From NCBI RefSeq assembly GCF_030684675.1, contig NZ_JAUXXZ010000036.1, positions 1 through 60,367 of the forward strand: a stretch of 60,367 bases of DNA, given 5' to 3'. Positions 37,325 through 45,813 of this stretch are shown one piece after another; positions within the stretch are counted from its first letter, which is position 1, and each line of letters begins with the position of its first letter. The notes beneath the pieces are model-generated. The model did no database searches. It was not told where the DNA came from and saw nothing but the letters and a program-made list of their open reading frames with translations. This stretch comes from Daejeonella sp. (GTDB taxonomy: Bacteria; Bacteroidota; Bacteroidia; Sphingobacteriales; Sphingobacteriaceae). A program made the position numbers and the translations under genes.

Positions 37325-37366
37325 ATAAAAAAAGCCCTTCCTGAAAATTCAGGAAGGGCTTTTTTA
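37325..37366 (+). terminator. intrinsic terminator after the FKBP gene
   Basis: The arms AGCCCTTCCTG (37333-37343) and CAGGAAGGGCT (37350-37360) pair perfectly around a 6-base loop. A-tracts precede and a TTTTTT tract follows, so it may work in both directions. It is the clearest terminator in the window. Confidence 0.9.
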
Positions 37367-37403
37367 TTAAGGCTGACAGGGTTTAAAACCCTGTCAGCCT
37401 TAA
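37365..37403. repeat. 39-bp perfect palindrome, family E
   Basis: ATTAAGGCTGACAGGGTTT and AAACCCTGTCAGCCTTAAT are perfect inverted copies around a single central A. It directly follows the FKBP terminator and has no T-tract of its own. GGCTGACAGGGTTT palindromes are, from memory, dispersed in related genomes. Confidence 0.8.
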
Positions 37404-37412
37404 TAATCAAAT

Positions 37413-37442
37413 CCTGTGATCGGTGATAACACCGACCACAGG
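37413..37442. repeat. CCTGTGGTCGGTG hairpin repeat, family D (copy 2)
   Basis: CCTGTGATCGGTG, ATAA and CACCGACCACAGG make a 13-bp stem with one mismatch and a 4-base loop. A diverged, inverted copy lies at 27185-27212. Confidence 0.7.
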
Positions 37443-37510
37443 GAGATGTAGATAATAGTAGTACGTTTCACCGAGGGAAGCTCTGTAATTAAGCAGTATA
37501 TTTAATAGTA

Positions 37511-37596
37511 TGTCATTGCGAGGAGGTACGACGAAGCAATCTTATCACATTTCGTAATAATAGCGAGGGGATTGCTTCGTTACACTCGCAATGACA
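37511..37596. repeat. CATTGCGAGGAGG palindromic repeat, family C
   Basis: The left arm holds TGTCATTGCGAGGAGGTACG and ACGAAGCAATCT (37511-37542). The right arm holds ATTGCTTCGTTACACTCGCA and ATGACA (37571-37596). The arms are inverted copies around a 28-base centre. The same unit occurs after uvrA and at the right end of the window. Confidence 0.85.
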
Positions 37597-37693
37597 ATAC
37601 CACTGTCATTGCTGACAAACTCCTTACTAGTACTCTCTAAAATTACTGAAAATTTATTCTCTTAATTCCAGGGAAGCTTATACGGTACCTGAA

Positions 37694-38830
37694 TTATTTA
37701 GAAGCAGCCTCTTTCAATACATCCATATAATACTGCTCATAAACCGGCAGTATCAGACTCAGGTCGAATTGCTGAGCACGTTTAAGTGCCCCTTCCTTGA
37801 ATGCAGCAAGCTGTTTATCGTCTTTTAAGATAAATATTGAATGCTGAGCCATCGCATCGATATCACCAACATTATCCATAAATCCGGTTACGCCGTCAAT
37901 ATTCAGTTCAGGCAAACCACCTGCATTTGAAGTTATTACCGGAACCTTACAGGCCATTGCCTCCAAAGCTGCCAAGCCAAAACTTTCTGATTCAGATGGC
38001 ATAATGAACAAATCTGAAACCGATAGAATCTCTTCCACCGCATCCTGCTTACCAAGAAACCTCACATTATCACATATTTCCAGATCGCGGCAAAGCTGTT
38101 CACAATAAACCCTTTCAGGTCCATCGCCAACCATTAACAATTTAGATGGAATTTCTTTTTGAATCTTCTCAAAGATATGAACCACATCCTGTGTCCGCTT
38201 TACTTTCCGAAAATTGGAGGTATGCACTATAATACGCTCATTATTTGGGGCAATAGCGAGTTTAAAATGATCTTTAGCCTTCAAACTAAAACGCTGCAAA
38301 TCAATAAAATTCGGGATAACCTTGATGTCTTTAACTACATCAAAATGCTTGTAAGTATCTTCCTTCAGGTTTTCTGAAACAGCAGTAACACCATCCGACT
38401 GATTGATTGAAAACGTAACAACAGGCTTATAAGTTGGATCCTTTCCTACCAGTGTAATATCTGTACCGTGTAAAGTTGTAACGACAGGAATATGAATACC
38501 ATAAGTTGCAAGAATCTGCTTTGCCATAAAAGCTGCCGAAGCATGAGGAATGGCGTAATGTACATGCAGCAGGTCAAGTTTCTCAAATCTGACAACATCT
38601 ACCAGTTTACTTGCCAGGGCCAGTTCATAGGGAGGATAATCAAACAAAGGATAGTTTGAGACAGAAACCTCATGATAAAACAGGTTTTCGGAAAAGAAAT
38701 CAAGGCGGGCAGGCTGCCTGTAGGTGATAAAATGGACCTGATGTCCATTATCAGCCAGGGCTTTACCTAATTCTGTGGCTACCACCCCACTACCCCCAAA
38801 GGTAGGATAACAAACTATTCCAATTTTCAT
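37694..38830 (-). CDS. bshA: N-acetyl-alpha-D-glucosaminyl L-malate synthase BshA
   Basis: BshA is a GT4 glycosyltransferase that joins N-acetylglucosamine from UDP-GlcNAc to L-malate, the first step of bacillithiol synthesis. The 378 residues are typical. The N-terminal glycine loop reads GIVCYPTFGGSGVVATELGK; HVHYAIPHASAAFMAK and TLHGTDITLVG follow, features that separate BshA from other GT4 enzymes. The GT-B donor site includes PSESESFGLAALEAMACKVP. A TAAATTTG box lies upstream (38851-38858). BshB and BshC are not in the window, but a YtxJ-like bacillithiol-system protein is encoded about 6 kb away. Confidence 0.95.
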   Translation of the reverse strand: MKIGIVCYPTFGGSGVVATELGKALADNGHQVHFITYRQPARLDFFSENLFYHEVSVSNYPLFDYPPYELALASKLVDVVRFEKLDLLHVHYAIPHASAAFMAKQILATYGIHIPVVTTLHGTDITLVGKDPTYKPVVTFSINQSDGVTAVSENLKEDTYKHFDVVKDIKVIPNFIDLQRFSLKAKDHFKLAIAPNNERIIVHTSNFRKVKRTQDVVHIFEKIQKEIPSKLLMVGDGPERVYCEQLCRDLEICDNVRFLGKQDAVEEILSVSDLFIMPSESESFGLAALEAMACKVPVITSNAGGLPELNIDGVTGFMDNVGDIDAMAQHSIFILKDDKQLAAFKEGALKRAQQFDLSLILPVYEQYYMDVLKEAASK

Positions 38831-38850
38831 TTTGAGATTTCTACCCGAAG

Positions 38851-38858
38851 CAAATTTA
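38851..38858 (-). promoter_or_regulatory. Bacteroidota -7 box (TAAATTTG) for bshA
   Basis: Minus-strand TAAATTTG lies 20 bases before the bshA ATG and matches TAnnTTTG. No clear -33 box is seen. Confidence 0.4.
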
Positions 38859-38988
38859 CTAATTATGATAAGAAAAGCGTTTACAGGTAATTCTGTTAAC
38901 CTGTAATATCTTACAAAGTAAATTCTTTAATAGGAGATTAATGTTAGTACAATGTAACAAAACAAAAGCCATGCCAGCAGCAGGATTC

Positions 38989-40830
38989 TTACCTGCCAAT
39001 CGCTTCATAAATTACATCCTGAATACGACCCCTGATATTCAGGTCAATGAGTTTCGACGTAACTCCTGGATTTACCCTGTTCGATAAGAACACATAAACC
39101 AGATTGTATTTGGGATCCACCCAAACGCAGGTTCCTGTATAACCGGTATGTCCGAATGTAAGCGGAGATGCCAGCCTGGAAGGATAGCCTTTGGTACTCT
39201 CCTCATCCCAGCGATCGAAACCGAGTCCGCGGCGGCTAACGGCCGATTGTTTTGCAGTGAACATATTTACCGTTTCGGACTTGAAATATCGGGTTCCACC
39301 ATATATCCCTCCGTTCAAAATCATCTGGTACAGTATCGCCAGATCATTTGCATTGGAAAAGAGTCCGGCATGACCCGATACTCCCCCAACCATTGCGGCA
39401 CCCTGATCATGAACATAGCCTTCAAGTAGCGTCTTTCTGAATTCCTTATCATCCTCCGTTGGAATGATCTCCTCCTTTGGAAAGCGGAGACGCGGATTAA
39501 ATCCCGCCCTGGTCATACCCAGTGGCTTATAAAACTGATCCATCACATAGCTTTCCATTGCCTTCCCGGATTGGCGTTCGACCATATCTTTCATAAAATA
39601 CATGCTCAAATCACTGTAAACATACTTTCCCTGATTCGACAAAGCGGAGTTCAGCATAATTGGCCACATGACCTGTTTGAAATAATCTTTCCGTAAGTAA
39701 TAGTTATCAGCAACCTTTACCGGATGTGTTTCTGATGAATCACGGCTATAATCAGTCTCCAGTAAATTTCTGTAAAATGGAATAAAAGGAATGAATCCGG
39801 CCTGATGAAGCATCACCTCACGTACAGGAATATCTTTTTTATTGGTGTTTCTCGATCTCGGAATATAGGCTCCGACATTCGTATCAAGTTTAAGTTTACC
39901 CTGTTCGTACAAACGCATCACCGCCATGGTTGTCGCCGAGATCTTTGTAACCGAAGCCAGATCATAGATGTCGGTAATCCGGGTTGGGGTCCGGTCGATA
40001 TAAGTCCGGGTACCATAAGCTTTATTAAAAATTATTTTCCCATCCTTTACCACCAGAACAACTGCACTGGGAGTAGCTCTCTGGCGAATTGCTTCTTCAG
40101 CGATATCATCAATTCTACTCAGATCTGCGCTATTGATTCCAATTTCCTCAGGCACTGTATATTTTAAACGGATAGGAATAGTTGATGAGCCTGAGCCCGA
40201 TGTATATCTGGCTGAAATTGCCTGATTCAACCGCGCATTGGCAGAAGCTCCACCGAATATCAATTGGGCTGCAAAATTCGCTGATACTGCTGATTTCTTT
40301 TCAGACCAGATAATTGCAGAATTCAAAGCCTCGAGAAGTTTCAGGCTTCCTGCATCACCCGATAAACTAATAATCAACCTCTTATTTAACTGAAGATCCA
40401 ACAATAGTGGGATAGTCCTCAGATCATTTAATGACTGATCTGTAACCTGAACAATTATTGTATTAAAAAACTTCAGATCATCATTCAGATCATTGAAGCT
40501 TAGCATATCATGATTGTATAATGCAGACGCAAAGGATTGGACTTTGGTATACTTGTTTAGGATGCTGTCGAATTCTGAGGAATAGGCCGAGCCAATATTT
40601 ACACTAGCTATGGTTAAGGGCATCAGATCTTTTAATGGAACCAGCCCATCTTCATTATTTAGTAATACCGTAGAACTTTCAACGCTTTTCCACTCAGTTA
40701 AAAAGGATTCATTTCTGAGGTGTTCTGCCATTTGTGCACAGGCAGACAGGGTAAAAAAGCTCATCAAACAGATTATAATTGGTAAGCTGCCGATTCTCAA
40801 AAATCTATTTACTATAAACATTCTCTCCAT
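38989..40830 (-). CDS. serine hydrolase (beta-lactamase fold) with GH3 C-terminal-like leader, lipoprotein
   Basis: This is a 613-residue predicted lipoprotein (lipobox LSAC, Cys31). Residues about 40-215 resemble the C-terminal domain of family 3 glycoside hydrolases (STVLLNNEDGLVPLKDL, AAQLIFGGASANARLNQAIS). Residues about 230-605 form a class-C beta-lactamase/penicillin-binding fold with Ser293-V-T-Lys296, YSD and HTG (FGHTGYTGT). In many Bacteroidota the same order is preceded by a full GH3 catalytic domain, giving proteins of about 1,000 residues; that domain is absent here. Likely roles are peptidoglycan peptide or esterase cleavage, not tested. The start overlaps the upstream amidohydrolase gene by 26 bases; an alternative ATG lies at 40821. 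Confidence 0.85.
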   Translation of the reverse strand: MERMFIVNRFLRIGSLPIIICLMSFFTLSACAQMAEHLRNESFLTEWKSVESSTVLLNNEDGLVPLKDLMPLTIASVNIGSAYSSEFDSILNKYTKVQSFASALYNHDMLSFNDLNDDLKFFNTIIVQVTDQSLNDLRTIPLLLDLQLNKRLIISLSGDAGSLKLLEALNSAIIWSEKKSAVSANFAAQLIFGGASANARLNQAISARYTSGSGSSTIPIRLKYTVPEEIGINSADLSRIDDIAEEAIRQRATPSAVVLVVKDGKIIFNKAYGTRTYIDRTPTRITDIYDLASVTKISATTMAVMRLYEQGKLKLDTNVGAYIPRSRNTNKKDIPVREVMLHQAGFIPFIPFYRNLLETDYSRDSSETHPVKVADNYYLRKDYFKQVMWPIMLNSALSNQGKYVYSDLSMYFMKDMVERQSGKAMESYVMDQFYKPLGMTRAGFNPRLRFPKEEIIPTEDDKEFRKTLLEGYVHDQGAAMVGGVSGHAGLFSNANDLAILYQMILNGGIYGGTRYFKSETVNMFTAKQSAVSRRGLGFDRWDEESTKGYPSRLASPLTFGHTGYTGTCVWVDPKYNLVYVFLSNRVNPGVTSKLIDLNIRGRIQDVIYEAIGR

Positions 40831-42433
40831 TAATGTAGGTTTTTAACACTTGAGCCTTAAACAACTGCTCAGCGTCAGCTTTCATAATATCCTGATCAAG
40901 GATCACGAAATCGGCGAACTTACCTGCTTCAATGCTGCCCTTTTCCTTCTCTTCAAATTGGCCCTTTGCTGCCCAGATCGTCATCCCGCGTAAAGCTTCT
41001 TCACGGCTCATTGCATTTTCCATCTGATAGCCGTCAGCCGGATATCCTTTCATATCTTTCCTCACTACTGCCGCATAAAACGTGTACATTGGGTTTATAT
41101 TTTCGACAGGAAAATCAGTCCCCAAAACCAGCCAGCCATTCTGATCTAATAATTGTTTAAAAGCATAGGCGCCTTTAACCCGTTCAGTGCCTAAACGGTC
41201 GGTGGCCCAATACATATCAGATGTGGCATGAGTACTTTGTACCGAAGGGATAATATTATTTTCAGCAAATAATTTAAAATCTGTCTGATTCACCACCTGA
41301 GCGTGTTCAACCCGCCAGCGGAAATCATTTTTACCTTTTAAAACTTTAGCATAAACATTTAGAATCTCGCGGTTTGCCGAATCACCGATGGCATGGGTAT
41401 TCATCTGGAAACCTGCATCGGCAATTTTCTGAGCTACTTCTGCAAAATGCTTTTTATCACTTAATAAGAAACCTGAATAGCCTGATTTATCAGAATAAGG
41501 TTCAAGAAGGCAAGCCCCTCTTGATCCAAGAGCCCCATCCATATAAACTTTAAAGGAACGAACATTTAAGCGACCCGTCTTTAGGGCACCATTTTTAAAC
41601 AGGAAATCGTAATTCTCTTTATCATCACTAAGCATCGCATAGATACGCATCTTTAGCTGATTACTTTGATGAAGTTCAGTAATTACGGGCAGGAGATTAT
41701 GATTGATTCCGCAATCAGTGACCGAGGTTAATCCCGCAGCAAAGCAATTCTTTTGAGCATCCAAAAGTGATTCTTTGATCTGTGCTAACGTTTGATCCGG
41801 AATTTTGGCGTAAACAGCCCCCTGGGCATTGTCAACCAGAATACCCGAAAGTTTTCCATTTATGGTTTCTACCTCCCCGCCGGTGATCTTCTGTCCGGGT
41901 TTCAGTCCTGCGAGGTCAAGCGCAGTTTTATTTGCAATTGCCGCATGACCGTCAATCCGAGTAAGTATAACTGGTCGGTTTGGAAAAAGCTCATTCAACT
42001 TAACATTATCCGGAAATTCTTTGTTAGCCCAGTCGTTCTGGTCCCATCCCCTGCCAATTATCCAGCCTTCAGAATTTTCCTTGCCAAACTGCTGCAGCTT
42101 CTCAAGGATTTCCTCCCAGCTTTTGGTTCCGACAAGATCAGCCTGCTGCAGCCCTTCTCCATATCCATAGAAATGCGAATGTCCATCAATGAAGCCCGGA
42201 TAAACAGCCTTCCCCCCTGCATCAAGGATCTCGCCTTTATACTTCTTCAGAATATCTTCAGAACTTCCAGTCTCTAATATCTTCCCATCCTTTACAGCAA
42301 ATGCCCCTGCGACTGAAAATTTATCATCCACTGTGTAAACCACTGCATTGTGAACAATCAGATCAGCCTGTTTTTGAGAATTACAGGAAAAAAACAGAAC
42401 TGAGATGGCCAATAAAAAGAAGTATCTGATCAT
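40805..42433 (-). CDS. YtcJ-like amidohydrolase, lipoprotein
   Basis: This is a metal-dependent hydrolase of the amidohydrolase_3 (YtcJ/NfdA-like) group with 542 residues. A lipobox (FFSC, Cys17) follows a short hydrophobic signal, so the enzyme is probably membrane-anchored outside the cytoplasm. The metal motif GFIDGHSHFYGYG, the central WRVEHAQV and MNTHAIGD, and the late LGTDFPVENINP are typical. The natural substrate of this group is usually unknown; hydrolysis of an amide or formamide is likely. It overlaps the serine hydrolase gene by 26 bases, suggesting translational coupling and perhaps a shared envelope or peptide salvage role. Confidence 0.88.
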   Translation of the reverse strand: MIRYFFLLAISVLFFSCNSQKQADLIVHNAVVYTVDDKFSVAGAFAVKDGKILETGSSEDILKKYKGEILDAGGKAVYPGFIDGHSHFYGYGEGLQQADLVGTKSWEEILEKLQQFGKENSEGWIIGRGWDQNDWANKEFPDNVKLNELFPNRPVILTRIDGHAAIANKTALDLAGLKPGQKITGGEVETINGKLSGILVDNAQGAVYAKIPDQTLAQIKESLLDAQKNCFAAGLTSVTDCGINHNLLPVITELHQSNQLKMRIYAMLSDDKENYDFLFKNGALKTGRLNVRSFKVYMDGALGSRGACLLEPYSDKSGYSGFLLSDKKHFAEVAQKIADAGFQMNTHAIGDSANREILNVYAKVLKGKNDFRWRVEHAQVVNQTDFKLFAENNIIPSVQSTHATSDMYWATDRLGTERVKGAYAFKQLLDQNGWLVLGTDFPVENINPMYTFYAAVVRKDMKGYPADGYQMENAMSREEALRGMTIWAAKGQFEEKEKGSIEAGKFADFVILDQDIMKADAEQLFKAQVLKTYINGENVYSK

Positions 42434-42692
42434 ATATGATTTATTTGAGAAATGCTTTCAATCGGTAAATATAAATTATGATTAAGCAATTACCCTGCAA
42501 AAACTCAATTAAAAAGCTTGTCCGGGAGTTTAAAATGCAAAAATTGTAGAGCCACATAAATAATTGATATTCGGGCTATTGTTTTTTAATAAAAATAATT
42601 ATTTTTATTAAAAGTTCTGAATTTGAAGCACTTAACTGTAACAATTTGAAATTTCAATTATGGAATATTCTAAAAAACAAAAATGAATAAAG
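42434..42692. other. divergent intergenic region
   Basis: This 259-base AT-rich spacer separates the divergent amidohydrolase and cytochrome genes. It includes the run TTTTTTAATAAAAATAATTA and the partial palindrome AATAAAAATAATTATTTTTATT (42588-42609). I see no gene or known RNA. Promoters for both flanking genes must lie here. Confidence 0.5.
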
Positions 42693-43682
42693 ATGAAACA
42701 GAACTTAAAAAAAGGTATTAAATACTTTGTTCTAATAGCCATTGTGGCTATTGTTGGATTGCTTAGCTATGTAAGTTTTGCACTTCCGGATGTCGGGGAT
42801 CCCGAAAATATTACTGTTGAAATTACCACGGAGAGAATAGAAAGGGGCAAATACCTGGCTAATAGTGTGAATGCCTGTTTGGATTGTCATTCTAAAAGAG
42901 ACTGGACAAAAACAGCGGGGCCGGTGATTGAAGGTACATTAGGGCAGGGAGGCGAAGAGTTTAACCAGGAATTTGGGCTTCCTGGTAAGTTTTTTGCCAA
43001 AAATATCACACCATATGCTCTGAAAGACTGGACTGACGGCGAAATATTCAGGGCTATAACCTCGGGAGTAAATAAAGATGGTAAAGCCTTATTTCCACTG
43101 ATGCCGCATCCAAATTATGGCAAATCAGATCGTGAGGATATCTATTCAATTATAGCCTATATCCGTACGCTGAAACCAATTGAAAATGTCATTCCTGAAT
43201 CAGAGCCAGAATTTCCAATGAACTTTATCATCAATACGATCCCGCAAAAAGCCCGGTTTACAAAAATACCTGACCAGAGTAATCCTGTCGCTTATGGTGC
43301 CTATATATTTAATTCGGCTGATTGTAGCGGATGCCACACACAAAAAGAGAAAGGAAATCCGATTCCGGGCCTCGAACTGGCAGGAGGATATGAATTTAAC
43401 ATGCCTACCGGCGGAGTAGTTCGTTCTGCAAATATTACCCCGGATATGGAAACCGGTATTGCCGGATGGACTGAAGAATTCTTTGTCAATCGCTTTAAAT
43501 CCTATGCTGACAGCACTTTCAAACCGGCAGATATTAAGCCCGGAGAGTTTAATACTGTGATGCCATGGGCAATGTTCGGAACAATGAAGACTGAAGATCT
43601 TAAGGCTCTCTATGCCTATCTGCGTACTGTAAAGCCCGTTAAAAATAAAGTTGTAAAATTCAGTACGGTTCAGGCAGAGTAA
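42693..43682 (+). CDS. dihaem cytochrome c, membrane-anchored
   Basis: This is a c-type cytochrome of 329 residues with an N-terminal membrane anchor or signal (about 10-30, YFVLIAIVAIVGLLSY). It has two haem-binding sites, Cys62-x2-Cys65-His66 (CLDCH) and Cys211-x2-Cys214-His215 (CSGCH). The two halves (about 50-165 and 195-325) look like an internal duplication. Each has an N-I-T-P segment followed by a W-T-D/E-E motif (NITPYALKDWTDGE; NITPDMETGIAGWTEE) and ends in a Y-L/I-R-T segment. Similar proteins carry electrons from periplasmic dehydrogenases. No dehydrogenase gene is adjacent, so the partner is unknown. Confidence 0.9.
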   Translation: MKQNLKKGIKYFVLIAIVAIVGLLSYVSFALPDVGDPENITVEITTERIERGKYLANSVNACLDCHSKRDWTKTAGPVIEGTLGQGGEEFNQEFGLPGKFFAKNITPYALKDWTDGEIFRAITSGVNKDGKALFPLMPHPNYGKSDREDIYSIIAYIRTLKPIENVIPESEPEFPMNFIINTIPQKARFTKIPDQSNPVAYGAYIFNSADCSGCHTQKEKGNPIPGLELAGGYEFNMPTGGVVRSANITPDMETGIAGWTEEFFVNRFKSYADSTFKPADIKPGEFNTVMPWAMFGTMKTEDLKALYAYLRTVKPVKNKVVKFSTVQAE

Positions 43683-43939
43683 TTCCAAAGCCATTAGCCC
43701 CTGATAATTTCCCCCTGAGTATGCAGTGTTTAAATTGAATAATGCATACTTTAGCATTCCTCTCCCCCTTTATTCTAATTATACCTCCCTTAAGATTAAA
43801 ACACCTTATCTTTGACTAAGGAAAACACAAAATATTCAGAACCCTGAAAGATTTCTGTTATATTACCAATTCGATTTTTAATTAAAGTACTTTGAGAATC
43901 CGGTGAGGAGTTCTCCTGAATACAATAAACTAAATTAAT
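43683..43939. other. spacer between the cytochrome and mutL genes
   Basis: This 257-base spacer has an inverted repeat AGTATGCA (43718-43725) / TGCATACT (43743-43750) with a 17-base loop, 38 bases after the cytochrome stop, which may help end its transcript. No gene or RNA is seen. Confidence 0.45.
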
Positions 43940-45796
43940 TTGTCTGATATAATACAGCTTTTACCTGATTCTGTTGCCAACCAGATCGCAGCGGGAGAAG
44001 TGGTGCAAAGACCAGCCTCCGCATTGAAGGAACTGATTGAAAACGCTATTGATTCGGGAGCGGATAAGATACAGGTTCTGATCAGGGATGCCGGAAAATC
44101 ACTTATTCAGGTTATTGATAATGGATGTGGGATGAGCATGACCGATGCACGAATGTGTTTTGAGCGCCATGCAACTTCCAAGATCAGGAAAGCTGAAGAT
44201 CTTTTTGCGATCCGAACCATGGGTTTCAGAGGTGAGGCCATGGCTTCAATTGCAGCTATTGCTCAGGTAGAATTAAAAACCCAAAGGCATGAAGATGAGC
44301 TCGGGACCTGCCTTCGCATTGAAGGATCAGAAATCATCAGTCAGGAACCCATTTCTTGTCCCCCGGGAACCAGCATCAGCGTAAAAAACTTATTTTACAA
44401 TACTCCCGCCAGACGTAATTTTCTGAAAGGCAATTCGGTAGAAATGCGTCATATAAATGATGAATTTCAACGTGTTGCACTGGCAAATCCCGAAGTATTC
44501 TTTACCCTTCATCATGATGGGAATGAAGTTTTCCATTTGCCAAAAGGAAGCCTGAAACAACGAATCATCCACCTTTTTGGGAATGCTTATAATCAAAAGC
44601 TGGTTCCTGTTGAAGAAAACACTTCGATTATTGAGCTAAAAGGTTATATCGGTAAACCGGAATTCGCAAAAAAAACCCGGGGAGAGCAATTCTTTTTTGT
44701 GAATAATCGTTTCATCAAAGATCCTTACCTGAATCATGCGGTGATGAATGCCTTTGAAGAGGTTTTAAGTTCAGATAGTTTTCCGTTGTATGTTTTGTTC
44801 ATCGACATCGACCCTTCAAAAATCGATATCAATGTACATCCTACAAAAACAGAGATCAAATACCAGGATGAAAAAGCAATTTATGCAATCATCCGTTCTG
44901 CAGTAAAGAGGTCATTGGGTAAGTACAATATCAGTCCGACACTCGATTTCAACCAGGAAACCGGTTTCAGCCAAATGATCACTCAGAAAGCACATGAAGA
45001 TATCGTTCCTCCGGCAATTGCATTCAATCCTGATTTCAATCCTTTTAGTCCGGGAAGAACAGAACGGGAAATTCCCTTTCTTCGAAATACAGGTGAAGAA
45101 AGGACTAGTGTAAGCAAGAATTGGGGCTCCCTGTATGAAATAGTACAACCCGAGCAGTCCGGGCAAAGCGGAATGGAGCTGGAAGGCAATCGCCAAGTTG
45201 AAATTGATAACCAGGTCCTGAAGGTACTCGGGAAACAGATCTTTCAGTTGCATAACCGTTTCATTATTTCACAAATCAAGTCAGGATTTATGCTGATTGA
45301 TCAGCAGGCCGCTCATGAGCGGATATTGTATGAACGATTTCTCCAGCATCTTGAGAGCCGTCAGGGTGCCTGCCAGCAAAGTCTGTTCCCGCAAACTGTT
45401 ACGTTGAATACCAGTGATTTTGAGCTTGTTAAAGAACTTTTACCGGATATCCATGCACTGGGCTTCCAGATTCGTACATTCGGGAAAAACACCTTTATTA
45501 TTGATGGTATCCCCGCAGATATCGGAACAAATATTAGTGAAGTTGAAATGCTGGAACACCTGATTGAAGGTTTTAAGAATAACCAAAGTTCCTTAAAATT
45601 AAACAAACGCGACAGTCTGGCCCGTGCCCTGGCACGCAATACCTCCATAAAATCAGGATTGGCTTTATCAGTTGATGAAATGAACCTGTTGATCGATGAA
45701 TTATTTGCCTGCGAAATGCCGAATACCTCGCTGAGCGGGAAACCGGTAATCAGCACGTTTACCCTTGAAGAACTATTACTAAGATTTGAAAAATAA
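43940..45796 (+). CDS. mutL: DNA mismatch repair protein MutL
   Basis: MutL links mismatch recognition by MutS to strand incision. The 618 residues have the GHKL ATPase in the N-terminal third: ELIENAIDSGA (Glu32, Asn35), DNGCGM (60-65) and GFRGEAMASIAAIA. A flexible linker (about 335-425) leads to a C-terminal dimerisation domain. There the endonuclease-type motif reads DQQAAHERILYE (454-465), a Gln variant of DQHA-x2-E-x4-E, while the other two metal motifs are not recognisable. I use the TTG at 43940 as start because the protein start SDIIQLLPDSVANQIAAGE is conserved from its second residue. Two rhomboid genes follow closely. Confidence 0.96.
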   Translation: MSDIIQLLPDSVANQIAAGEVVQRPASALKELIENAIDSGADKIQVLIRDAGKSLIQVIDNGCGMSMTDARMCFERHATSKIRKAEDLFAIRTMGFRGEAMASIAAIAQVELKTQRHEDELGTCLRIEGSEIISQEPISCPPGTSISVKNLFYNTPARRNFLKGNSVEMRHINDEFQRVALANPEVFFTLHHDGNEVFHLPKGSLKQRIIHLFGNAYNQKLVPVEENTSIIELKGYIGKPEFAKKTRGEQFFFVNNRFIKDPYLNHAVMNAFEEVLSSDSFPLYVLFIDIDPSKIDINVHPTKTEIKYQDEKAIYAIIRSAVKRSLGKYNISPTLDFNQETGFSQMITQKAHEDIVPPAIAFNPDFNPFSPGRTEREIPFLRNTGEERTSVSKNWGSLYEIVQPEQSGQSGMELEGNRQVEIDNQVLKVLGKQIFQLHNRFIISQIKSGFMLIDQQAAHERILYERFLQHLESRQGACQQSLFPQTVTLNTSDFELVKELLPDIHALGFQIRTFGKNTFIIDGIPADIGTNISEVEMLEHLIEGFKNNQSSLKLNKRDSLARALARNTSIKSGLALSVDEMNLLIDELFACEMPNTSLSGKPVISTFTLEELLLRFEK

Positions 45797-45813
45797 TACC
45801 AGCATATTAGGCT

